The notes below the pieces were generated by a model that was given only the letters and a program-made list of their open reading frames with translations, did not search any database and was not told the origin of the DNA. 64,000 bases of DNA from Cycas panzhihuaensis. Taxonomy: Eukaryota > Cycadophyta. Location: positions 221,657,741-221,721,740 of the forward strand of contig CM041465.1 in the NCBI GenBank assembly GCA_023213395.1, in the 5' to 3' direction. The number at the start of each line of letters is the position of its first letter. Position 1 is the stretch's first letter. A program made the position numbers and the translations under genes. This document shows, piece by piece, positions 12,705 through 23,419 of the stretch.

Positions 12705-14280
12705 ACACATATAGATAGATATATTCAAATGCAAATGCAAACAAAGCATTGGCTCAATGATTTCCACAATGTAAATACACAAAAGCATGCATAATATAGT
12801 GGGGAAAATATATCATACAACAGGCAGACAAAGGTATTAGATAGAGAATTTTAAAGTAGGGAAACTATGTAGACTTTACTTATGAGACAATAACGGTCTT
12901 TTAACTTTAGCTTTCGGATTGTATGCAGTTATAGTATTATTTGTTGGGTAGCAACAAGTGAGTTCTCCTTCTCCTTGATTATAACATGCACTTCTACAAA
13001 GCCAGTTGTTGACATAAGCTACAACTCACATATACACAAATGCAATGATGTAAATAAACCAGTAAATTGCCATACATAAAGTAAGCTTCCAACCAGATGT
13101 GATAGGAGTGTTATAGCTTAAATACATTGATATTATGTATATATCTAGATGAATAAATAGACAAAATAAAGATGAAAGCCACAAATAATATAAATGATAT
13201 ATTAAACTAATTGAGGGTGTATGTATACCAATAATATATATAACAACAAACTCTTCATAATTCCTTTGTAGCTTTGAATGAAAACCTTAACAACTTCTCC
13301 AACTTAGCACTAAACAATCACTTCTATAACTTGGGAAGATAGCTTTGAATGCATAAACTAAGCTCCAATACTAAATAATAGAATTATGAGATAGAGGTAA
13401 TAGAAGGAATGCACAAGAATAAAATCTCCACATGAATAACACCACATGAATAAACCACTCCAAGTAGCCTCAAATCTCTCAATAACAAATATAACTATAA
13501 AAATACCACCACATGAATAAAATCCACAAACTTGTAAACTAAAAAGTTTCATCTGGGTAAAATATATATCACCAATTAACATCTTACTATTAAATCTAAG
13601 GTCTGGTGAGGTGATCAATCTTACAAAGCCTCAACTACATTTTCATGGAGATCTCCTATAAATCTAAACTTAACCAACTCATCTTCATCATATTTTGTGG
13701 ACTAACTTAGAACCTCTTCTCATACTAATAACAATGGTTAAATAAGAATGTCATTTTAGTCTTCTCCAACTGCTCCACCCTTCAATAGCCAACAAATCAC
13801 ACTTTATCTACAATAGGTTTTCCTCTTATATATTCAAGAAAATTATACATACAACATGATAAACAAATATTTATAAATAATGAATAAATATCATACCATG
13901 TAGCTCTTGTAGTACTCATCTTTATATAGCTTTCAATAACTATGTGACTCTCAACATGCCCCAATCTAGTCACATCTTTATAGGTATAACCTCTAACATA
14001 ACCTTAGCTCATCAAACCCTCTTCAATAAGGTCCTTATACTAACTCATACTGACTTTGTTATCCTAATACCAACTTAATATTGGCTCTCACATTTGTTGC
14101 ATAGCTTCCACTAAGCTCATCGACACCAATAAGCTCCAAGTGCTCTTACTTAATGCACATCTTATTTGCAACAAAACTTCAAGTGATAAACTCATATATA
14201 TAGGCTCTAAATCAACATGGCTAATAACCTATCTCAAATAGCTTATCCACATCTAAATCATCTAAAGCTTCAATACCATT
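11987..14280. other. Non-coding stretch, possibly the internal region of a non-autonomous LTR element
   Basis: AT-rich with no recognisable coding domain on either strand. It ends at a PBS and LTR (14281-14816) oriented so that this stretch would be the element's interior on the minus strand. A G-rich run at about 12326-12342 resembles a PPT on the plus strand, but no LTR start was found beside it. The open frame at 13358-13618 has no family resemblance. Confidence 0.35.
12655..12712. repeat. (AC)n microsatellite
   Basis: About 27 near-perfect AC units, followed by a short GATA-like run to about 12721. Confidence 0.97.
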
Positions 14281-14293
14281 GACTCTTATACCA
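14281..14293 (-). promoter_or_regulatory. Primer-binding site next to the 14296-14816 LTR
   Basis: Minus strand reads TGGTATAAGAGTC, the initiator-Met tRNA type, two bases from the LTR edge. The same variant is used by copia-D at 35742. Confidence 0.65.
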
Positions 14294-14295
14294 AA

Positions 14296-14816
14296 TGTTA
14301 AAACATGGTATAGGAAAAATAATTCTCATGTAACCTATAAGACACACTAGCCAATCACAGGTCCAAGATTTATAATAACATATTATAATGCTATGTTAAA
14401 TAATAATACATTAGTGAAACCATGATATTAAATTATAAGGGTATATATACCTACATTATGTAATACAGGATATAAACCATATCAAACATATGAACATGCA
14501 TAAATATCACCACAAGACACTAGATATAAAAGTAGAAATCCCAAATTAGGGAAAAAATATGGGAGAAGATTAGAGGCTAGCTCCACTCTATTAATCACAT
14601 AATAAAGTCACCCCTTCTGCTCTTAAGTTTCTCAAGTGGGTGTATACATATTTAGAGAACAATCCATTTTATGATGTGCCTATCATATTCCAAACCCTTT
14701 TCACCTTCTAATAGGAGGTTACCATTAATAATTATGTATTTATCACATTAACCAATGTTTTTTTATGGGAGAATATAAACATTAACCATATGTGAATATC
14801 ACTATATACTCCAACA
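14296..14816 (-). repeat. LTR of a copia-like element, partner not found
   Basis: The 521-base segment starts TGTTAAAACATGG and ends CCAACA on the plus strand, the TG...CA form, with a PBS just outside its left end. To its right the gypsy RT to RNase H reading is cut sharply, so it marks the edge of an insertion into the gypsy element. I saw no second copy in the window; the partner may lie outside, be deleted, or be too diverged to see by eye. Coordinates rest on the terminal bases and the PBS. Confidence 0.55.
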
Positions 14817-14821
14817 CTTAG

Positions 14822-16900
14822 GATAGGTCAAATCTAAATTAGAAAGAAGTTTATTGATATAATTAATAGCTTGTTCTTTTTAAAAATTATCGAGTTCTAT
14901 CAAAACAATAAATATTAATAAACTTGAGGAAGTAATACAAAGGATAAAATCCTTTGAAAAATTAGGAGGAGATAAGATAGAGGCTTAAATAAGAGCCTTC
15001 TTAAGATGTTCAAAGGCCTTTTGACAAATCAAGTTCCAAATAAATGGAATAATCTTATGGTAAAATCATTTTAAAGGTTGAGCTTTTGAAGTAATATGAA
15101 TTATAAAATATTATGAGTAACTAATGTTACCCAAAAAGGATTTTATTTGGGTAACTATTGTGGGTGGGGGCATGTCCAAAACATCTTTAACTTTATCAAG
15201 ATCAATGTTCATCCTATGAATATTGACTATGAGGCCAAGAAAATTTTCAACTATAATACCAAATATACATTTAGCAAGATTTAAATAAATTAGATATTTG
15301 ATATACCTTTCAAATATCAATCTTAAATCATATAAATGGTTAAGATATTTATGTGATCATCCATATCAATAATCAACATAAGCATTTGCTAAACCATGAG
15401 AAATGGGATCATGAAATCTAATCACCATTACTCGTTGATATATAACACCAACATTAATAATCCTAAATGGCATCACATGATAAGCATAAGTACCTCATAG
15501 GGTAATGAATGAGATTTTTCTCTAGACTTTTTCAGATAGATAAGTTTGGTTGTAGCTAGAGAAATCATTTATTAAAGATGTAGTTTCAAAACCAACACCA
15601 TAATTAACAATAGTATCAATGAATGGTAAAGGATAATTATCTTTAGAACATGCTTTATTAAGTTGATGAAAGTCAACAGAAACTCGAATAGTTCTATTTT
15701 TCTTCATAATAAGTATAAGATCTAAAACCCACTTAGGTAATTAACATGGTAAATAAATTTTATACTTAAAAGCTTTTTAATTTTATTTTAAATAAGCATA
15801 GATAATTAAGGTTTCACTGGTCTTTATTTTTGTTTGACAAGATGAGCATCAAGATGAGCAACAATGTTATGAATAATAATGCTTGGATACATGCTAGCCA
15901 TATCATTGTAAGACCATACAAAGACTATAAAATTCCATGAAAAGGTTTATGTAAGCTTAACAATCATCAAGGGTATATTCACCACCTAATTTAATTATTT
16001 GAAGAGTTAAAGTTATAGAAATGCTAACATCAATAGTTTCACCAACTAACATTGGATTACCTTCTTCAAAGGGTTCAAGGGCAGGTGGTAAAACATCATC
16101 AAATCTAAATTGTTAGATTATAAATAAAGTAGAGGTAGTTTGAAGTACTTCCTGAGCATCTAAAATATCAAGCTCATTGAAAAAATATTTGAATTTAGTT
16201 GACTTAGGTATGGGATAATAAGAATGTTGATATTTACCAAAAAATTATCTCGACTCTCATTATCAACAAATAAGAAATCCAAGATAGCGTTATTATTTTG
16301 GAACAAGTCTAATGAAGTGACAAAATTAGCCTCAATAAGAAAGATTCCTTATTCAAAACTAGATGGAGGATGAAATTCATAAGGAGGAACAATTCTATAA
16401 ACACCTAAACTTATATCCTTTATTTGTTATTCTTGATCAATGCTAAGATATAAGATAGTCTTAAGATTGAGTGTTTTTATAGGTGCTTAAGAATGAAATT
16501 TAGATAACCACTTTTATATGGTTAACTTCAAGGAATTAAATTTCTCTAAGTAACGATGATAGTATAACTTGCATTACTCTAGGGTCGACCTAGAAGAATA
16601 TTATAATCTAGGGCCACATCAACAACTTTAATGTTGATTTTGACTATTTTGCCTTCAAATGTAATAGGCAAGTTACAAATTCTTCCTATGATTGAACTCT
16701 TTATAGCATCAAAACTCTTAATACAAGTAGGAATTTTTTCCAACTCTTTGAGATGGAAAGCTCACATAAGCAAGATAGAAATAATATTAAAGGATGATCC
16801 AGCATCAATAACAACATGATAGATGATTATGTTACCAATAATCAACTTGTCTATAGAAGGTTCAAGATTAGGCTGAGCTAAAATATAAACAGGAAGTGGG
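14822..16900 (-). pseudogene. gypsy-G pol: protease, RT and RNase H start
   Basis: Protease near 16770-16830 reads VVIDAGSSFNIIS, a decayed form of the aspartic site (I-D-x-G-x-S), and its C-terminal box YNILLGRP lies near 16580-16610. RT: KKNRTIRVSVDFHQLNKACSKDNYPLPFIDT at about 15610-15707, where gypsy RTs have R-V-C-V-D-Y-R-x-L-N. The thumb region at 15111-15320 shows LAKCIFGI, FLGLIVN and the MPPP-x-x-x-x-Q-x-x-x-FLG box. The RNase H start near 14830-15000 (FSKDFIL, then YINKLLSNLDLTYP) runs into the inserted LTR. The YxDD catalytic box is not clean near 15370. The protein would process Gag-Pol and make cDNA. Confidence 0.85.
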
Positions 16901-17399
16901 GATAATTCAAAGGATAAAACTTGAGAAGGGGTTTTAAAAGACCATATTTCTAAGGCATTGAGGAAACTTTACCTCTATGAAAGATAATGCTTTAATACAT
17001 CATATAATGACATTTGTGATAAAACACTTTTTAAATTATTAATAAGGGCATATGAGGACAAGGCTCTGCTTCCTATAACTAAAAGAGAAGGCTTAAAAAT
17101 CTTTGAAGTATGGGGATTAGAGATTATAAATGGTGGCTTATGTTCATTTAACTTGAGATTAAATTCTATGTTTTGCTTTACAGATTGTGAATGGGTCTAT
17201 ACTACAAAGATGTGAGATAAATCAATGTTATTAGGTTTAGTTAAATATATTTATAGCATAATCTTTTTCCCAACTACTTTACTAGAATGTCTAGGTTTAA
17301 AAATTTGAATTCCAAGAGAAGGTTGAGGGACAAAGTCAAGACTTTATCTTAATCAAGTATAATTAGGAACAAAAGTAGGTTAAAAACTATTTAATGTTG

Positions 17400-18730
17400 G
17401 AGTAGAAATTGAGAATCTAGAGTTTAAGAAGGATTTTATATTGAGGGATGACAAACCTATAATATGTTAAGTTGGTTATATAAGCCATGAATTTGAGCTA
17501 TAATTTTCTACTTAAAATTAGTAGAAATGGCTTGTATCATATGCATGAGGTATTCATTATTATTATTTGGGAATGAGTTTTTATACATTCCTAACTCTTG
17601 GTTAGGATTCAGTGGCTTCCCTTAGTGTGTTTGGCTTTGATTAGAATAATTACATTTAGTATGAGAGGTGACTTGATAAATTAAACACCATAGCTATTTA
17701 TGAAAAACATTCTATTGATAATTATTTTTATCACAGTGATTATACTAGTGGTGTTTTAACTAAGGTTATTGCTACCTATTTGTAGGAGTAGGTGGGGGAT
17801 TATTTTGAGGACAAGGGGGAGGATTACACTGCCACCTTAACTAATCAACATGAGGTTTATTTGAACATCATTATATGTCTTAAACAAAAGAAATTTGAGG
17901 TTCATTACATATAACAAGGTTTTAAACTAATTGTATCACTTGGCTAATTGATGCAACTAGGTCAAGTAAGGAAGCTAAAGGTGAAGGTTTAGTTGTTTGA
18001 ACAACCTAACAAGTAGGTTAATATAGAAAATGCAGGGGTGGTCCCCCTCCAACAACACCATCACCATTAGGATCATTAAGATGGATGGTTTGTAAAGGAG
18101 TTGGGTTTTCAACGGTCATCGATCTTGTTAAATTAAAGCATTCTTATATTAACCAACAAGTTGTTCAACTTTTGAATAGGATTTTGGGATTTATTTTAGA
18201 AGTTTAAAATGAATGATACTAGTCAAACTATCAAGAAAGATTTGTTTAATAGTGATGTCATTAAGAGGAATAATACAGTGACTAACTAATTTATGAAAAG
18301 TTTTTATATGTTGACTAATAGTTTGATGGGGAGTTTATTTGCATGTCAACAAGGTACAAGGACCATGATCTTCAAATTTTAGCAAAGTAAAATGATTAAG
18401 AAATTTCTCAAATAATTCTCTCATATTATTAATTAAATTTTTAGGGAGAATTACAAACTAAAAGGTACTAGAATTACCTAAAATTATATGGAAAAAAAGT
18501 CTTATATGAAGAATATCATCATAAATTCCGGCAATTTTAAGGAAATCATCAATATGCTTTTCAAGATCCTTATCTAATTTCCTAAAAAACTTAGGTAAAC
18601 TAGATAGAATAATGGGTATATTTGGTGTAGTAGCCTGTATGACTAATCAGAAAGATCCAACATGAGTAAGGCATTGTAATTGTGATGGGACAAGATTTAT
18701 ACTAGTCTATCAAGGGTAAGATTAACTCCT
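17400..18730 (-). pseudogene. gypsy-G gag region, low conservation
   Basis: Assigned mainly by position upstream of the protease on the same strand. The sequence is rich in Asn, Lys and Gln codons on the minus strand with many stops; I could not point to an intact zinc knuckle. About 18740-19314 would be leader. Confidence 0.4.
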
Positions 18731-19314
18731 TGGTGGAATACTTATGATGACTTTAGAAGTTAGAAATTGATAGTGATAATATAGAATTATAGTAAATAAA
18801 TAAGTAAAGATAGAAGTTGCTAGATATGAAATAATAAAATCATGAGGAGGAAGATATAAAATAACTAACTTATAAGAGGTAAATGCCTCTTAAAGATTTT
18901 GTGGTCGAAGAAGTGATAAACCTCTTAACTAACAAAAAAATTTATTAAAGTTAATTAGAATCCCAAAATGTTGACATGACATTGTAATTGAAATGTAAAT
19001 GTAATAAGTTGTAGGACTATGATTTGAGTCTTTAGTATGGTCACTAGAAAATATTAATGCTAAGAAAATCTAATAAGCTTAGATTCCACCTAAAATTTCT
19101 TATATGCCTAGTGAGAAACTAAGATCATATCCTAGTCAATATTTTATGAGTTAAAGATAAGATTATTAAAGAAAAGTGTTCAATTAAATGATCATGAGAT
19201 GTGTTTATCACCTTTATATAAACTTTAAGTCCAAGAGGTTTGAAGAACAGAAAGGACAAAAATTAACTTGTGAATAATGGGGTTTATCTTACTCTAAATT
19301 CAATAGCTATACTA

Positions 19315-19328
19315 GGATATGATGCCAA
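19315..19328 (-). promoter_or_regulatory. Possible primer-binding site of gypsy-G
   Basis: Minus strand reads TTGGCATCATATCC. It agrees with the TGGCGCC-type site of plant gypsy elements mainly through transitions (G to A, C to T). The position upstream of gag and downstream of the presumed LTR fits. Confidence 0.4.
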
Positions 19329-19535
19329 TATTTTCTCCATTGTAAGTAGGAATGGCCACCCTAAGGTCTCTAAATCTATCTATACACTCCTTCAACTAAG
19401 GATTACTAGGTGGTCTCCCTTAGTTAATATAGCCTAAGCCTGTTAGAATCAGCATCTCTAACCTTATTAATAAACTCTAATAGTAAATCATAAAATAAAT
19501 CAAATAATGATGAATAATACAAGTAGTGGTAAGAT
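19329..19535 (-). repeat. Presumed part of the gypsy-G 5' LTR, cut by copia-B
   Basis: Sequence between the possible PBS and the copia-B insertion. Its continuation would be at 32478 onward. No second LTR copy is available for comparison. Confidence 0.35.
19531..19535. repeat. Target site duplication of copia-B, left copy
   Basis: AAGAT, identical to 32473-32477 on the other side of the element. Confidence 0.88.
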
Positions 19536-19952
19536 TATTAGAGAGAGGGTTAGAGTAGAGCAATTATTACATATTAATCAATGTATCATTAGTCATAAAT
19601 AACACCAAATATGGCAGGTGGAAAACCCCTATAGGGGATTTAAAACCCACCTCATAAATAGTATAATTTTATTATAATAATGATCAGAATACATTGGAGA
19701 TGACTGAGGATCTCATCCTCTCTCTCAGGTTTTGTAAACCTTCTACCTATGTGGATACAACCAACTAGCCTCCCAAACCTCTAAGGTAAATATACTTAAA
19801 AGATTCTTGAATAGTTATTCGAGAGACGTTCATTGAAATGGATGGTTGTTCATTTCACCAAACTTTTAGTAATAACATATTGACTTTAATAAATAGATAT
19901 ATTATACAATAGTTAAGTGTAAAAGGTAATATTAAGGTAAATATTCTTAACA
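19536..19952 (-). repeat. 3' LTR of copia-B
   Basis: 417 bases aligned end to end with 32056-32472. The plus-strand right end is AACA (TG start on the minus strand); the left end TATTAG is a mutated TGTTGG. Shared blocks include GGAAAACCCCTATAGGGGAT and a TCTCATCCTCTCTCTCAGG stretch. Confidence 0.95.
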
Positions 19953-19961
19953 TCCCCCTTT
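19953..19961 (-). promoter_or_regulatory. Polypurine tract of copia-B
   Basis: Minus strand AAAGGGGGA abuts the LTR start TGTTAAG. Confidence 0.85.
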
Positions 19962-20039
19962 AATATTAACTTTTGTATAATAGAAGATGTTGAAGATAAA
20001 GAAAAAGATGATAAAGACTTTAGCATGGTAATCCCCTTT

Positions 20040-23000
20040 TGATGAAGACCTCGTTAATTTTTAATAATTCACATAGCTTTATGAATTTTGCTTTAGTCAA
20101 TGGATTTGTTAGAATATTATCAATCTATAAATTAATATGATAATAAGATAAATTAATAGTATTATTATTAATAAGATTATGAATAAAATATTGATATAAT
20201 TCTATGTGCTTAGTTCTAAAATGTGCTATAAAATTAGTAGCTATAAATATTGCACCTTGATTATTAACATTTATTTGAAAGGAAGAGTAAGAAAATAAAC
20301 CAAGTTTATTTAATAAGGTTTTAATTTAAAATGATTTCTTACTAGCTTCTACTAATGCTCGATATTTGGTTTATGTTATAGATAATGCTAATACTTGTAT
20401 CTTTTTACTAGACCATATGATTGGTGAAGAATGAAGAAAGAAGATGTAACTAGATATATATTTTTTATCATTAGAATCTCCTACCCAATTAGAATCCATA
20501 TAACCTCTCAATTTTAGATTAGTATTATAAAAATTATATGTTAGTCCATAAAATATTGTACCTTGTAAATATTGTAGAATTTATTTAATCTCTTTCTAAT
20601 ATGATTCATGAGACTTTTACATATATCTAGAACACAAAGCAACAACATAGCAAATATCTGGGCAAGTGTGGGTTAAGTAAATAAGACTACTTGTTAGCTA
20701 ACGATATGTTATGGGATCATAAAGTGGAGTTTGATAATTAGTTGATAATTTCACACCTAATTGTAGAGGATTTAGATCTAGCTTGGCATTTTCTATATTA
20801 AATCTTTTTATTAAATCAAGAATGTACTTGGGTTATGAAATAGTTATTCTTAATTTAGATTAACAGATCTGTAGACCTAGAAAATAATACAAAAGATCTA
20901 AGTCCATCATTTCAAAATTATTTATTAGAATAGATTTTAATTAATGGATATCAAAATATAAAGATTAAGTTATTATGATATCATCAATATAAAGAATTAA
21001 AATGGTAATGTTATTATCTTATCTTAGGAAGTAAAGGTTAAGATCACTAATACATTTAGTGTATCCATTTTGAAGAAGATAATTATTAATTTTAATGTAC
21101 CAAGCTCAAGGAGCTTATTTAAGACCATATAATTATTTTTTCAATTTGTAAAATAGGTTAGAATTAGATACAAAACTAGGGAGGTTAATTCATATAGATT
21201 TCTTCTTTAACATCACCATTTAAAAATCTATTTAATGTATATGCTAGCTAAATTTAGTTGCAAGAGTAATAATGGTTTTGATTATATTTATTTTAGCGAT
21301 ATGAGCAAAAGTTTTGGTATAGTCAATACTATCAATTTGAGAAAATCCTTTGGCTACCAAATGAGCCTTATGTTTCTCAATTACTCCTTTTAAATTATTC
21401 CTAGTCTAGTAAACCCATTTGTGGTCTACTAAATTCTTATTGGGGGGAAGAGTGACTAAATCCTAAGTTGAATTTTTTTGAAGAGCATCAAATTTAACTT
21501 GCATAGATTATTTCCATGTATGATTATTACAAGCTTCTTTATAAGTTTTAGGAATGCTACTGGCCATACTTTAGCCATTAATATAAAGTTAGCTTGTAGT
21601 TTTTGTGACTTGGTTCTCCTACTATCTAATGGATCACCAGCATTAAAACTAGCAATTGAAAGGGTTTTTTGAGTACAAACTAACTATTTATTTCTTGAAG
21701 AAGAATTAAAAGTAAAAGGTTGATAAGAAGGATTAGTCATATCAAAATTGGTTAAGGTCCAATTCTGGACTTACGTAGATAAGTTTTCAATTACTTCATT
21801 GTCAGTTTATTTATCTGAATGATAAATAAACTGACGATGAAGTAATTGATTTAGCAAGATGATCCCTCTATATTTAATGAAGATCCCTCTTCATAAAAAA
21901 TAACATCACATAGAATTATGATTGTATGTGTGATGGGATCTAGTAACCTATAAGCTTTACTTTCTTCGTTGTATTCAACGAAAATAAATTTAGAGTTTTT
22001 GGGGTCTAGTTTCTTATGTTTTTCCTTAGGAATATATCCCGAAGCAATACTTATAAAATCTTTCATATGTTTTATGGAAGGTTTATAACTAGATCACTTT
22101 TATTTTGGTGTAATATTTCGTAAGGATTTACTTGGTAATTGATTTAACAAATAATTGGAATAAGCAATTGCTTCAACCCATAACTTTAAGTCAAGACCTT
22201 TTACATGTAACATACATCAGGCTATTTTGACTAAAGTATAATTTTTTCATTCAGTACTACCATTCTGTTAAGGAGTATAAGTGATAAAATATTGAAATCA
22301 TATTCCATTCTTCTTACAAAATGAAGTAAACTCACTACTTAAATATATCTTAGTATTATTAAATCTAAAGATTTTGATTTTTGAATTAGATTAGTTTTCA
22401 ACTAATGTTTTAAATTTGACAAAATATCAAAAACTTGAGTTCTTATTTTGAGCATATAAACCTAATATTTTTTAGAAAAATTATCAATGAAGGTAATAAA
22501 ATATTTGCTTTCAAAGTATGATGGTACTTAGAATGAACCATAGATGTCTAAATGCATGAGTTCCAGGAATGATTTTACTTAAAACAAAGTTCACTAAGGA
22601 AAAGGGTCTACGTGTTATTTGCCTATAACACAGGCTTCACAAACACCATGAATTATTGAAAAGGGTGGAATTCCATGAACCATATCATGTTGTTTTAAGT
22701 ATTGTAGTTTTCCATAACTTGTATGGATAAACAATGCATGTCAGAGTTTACTTACTAAGTCAAATTTCATGATGAAGATAGTGAAGGGTTTAATTTTAGA
22801 TTAGTTCAGATTTATTAAATTATACATACATATTTTATGATTAGCAAGTTCTAAAGTAATAGTTTTGAATCTACTGAAAGGTTATTTAATAACAAATTTA
22901 TCTTTTTAGAATTTGACAATAAGGTCTTTCTAGAAAATTTGATAAATAGATAGAAGATTAGGAAGCAAGCTTGAAACATAGAATATGTCTTTGATTAAAC

Positions 23001-23200
23001 TGTCTTTTAAGGTAGCATGACTATCATCTTTGACTTTCAACTAAGATCCACTTTTGAAAGAGATCTCCTCTTCATAATCAAGATTAGATTGATAGGTAGT
23101 TGGATATTCTTAGTATCCCATCATGTGATGGGAAGCACTCGAATCTAGGATCCATAAAGGTTGTATTGAAGTAGGAGCAAAAAAGTAGATGTGGTGGTAG
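20040..23200 (-). pseudogene. copia-B pol: protease, integrase, RT and RNase H
   Basis: Protease: WILDSSASHHMMG near 23116-23155, the copia aspartic box with Gly changed to Ser after D-S. GAG-pre-integrase: LWHALFIHTSYGKLQYLKQHDMVHGIPPF then CEACVIGK near 22620-22745 (one His and CxxC kept). Integrase aspartates: LMHLDIYG near 22550 and FITFIDNF near 22490. RT: YTKTFAHIAKINIIKTIITLA near 21290, and ILYIDDIII whose YIDD box at 20980-20991 is intact, unlike the other copia RTs here. RNase H: YRALVEASKK near 20340 and VNNQGAIFIATNFIAHFRTKHIE near 20190-20260. In-frame stops and shifts are many. An inverted repeat at 21787-21849 interrupts the integrase to RT junction. Confidence 0.92.
21787..21849. 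repeat. 29-bp near-perfect inverted repeat (hairpin) inside copia-B pol
   Basis: Arms 21787-21815 and 21821-21849 are reverse complements with one mismatch, separated by a 5-base loop (TGAAT). The arms begin TCAATTACTTCATTGTCAGT and end ACTGACGATGAAGTAATTGA. It lies between integrase and RT coding remnants, where no such fold is expected. It is not flanked by a visible insertion. Confidence 0.95.
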
Positions 23201-23335
23201 TTAAAGAGTTATTAGAATTATGAGATCGTGATTGGATTTATTTATAATCTTTCTAAGCTTTAGAAGTAATTATGTTCCTACATACATCTATCATATATCG
23301 CTTTTTGTGACAATAGGCACAACTGATGTTCTGAT
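23201..23335 (-). pseudogene. copia-B gag, 3' part with zinc knuckle
   Basis: Minus strand reads QNISCAYCHKKRYMIDVC, the Gag knuckle C-x2-C-x4-H-x4-C with His changed to Tyr and the preceding Gly to Arg, both single transitions. The QNIS part is the duplicated target of LINE-B; the same residues occur as QNVS at 29604-29617. The rest of gag continues beyond LINE-B at 29618. Confidence 0.85.
23322..23335. repeat. Target site duplication of LINE-B, left copy
   Basis: ACTGATGTTCTGAT matches ACTGACATTTTGAT at 29604-29617 in 11 of 14 bases, all differences transitions. Confidence 0.75.
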
Positions 23336-23419
23336 TTTTTTTTTTTGATAAGGTAAAATGAATAAATTGTGGGTTTTAAAATAGGATCCCATAACCTAAT
23401 ACATCAGTAAAAATATATC

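Larger units (their letters stand above)
14817..19535 (-). mobile_element. gypsy-G: Ty3/gypsy retrotransposon remnant
   Basis: Minus strand carries a gag-like part, protease, RT and the start of RNase H, ending abruptly where the 14296-14816 LTR begins. The rest of pol (RNase H end and integrase) is not in the window. The 5' end is interrupted by copia-B at 19536, and the continuation should start at 32478. The style of RT (NKACSKDNYPLP) and of protease is that of plant non-chromovirus gypsy groups. All frames carry stops. Confidence 0.8.

Noticed and set aside
19441-19535. TGTTAGAATC at 19441 considered as the copia-B LTR start
   Set aside because: Homology with 32056-32472 begins only at 19536, and the AAGAT duplication lies at 19531-19535.
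21478-21672. Plus-strand 64-residue frame in copia-B
   Set aside because: Antisense shadow of the RT coding part; no independent support.
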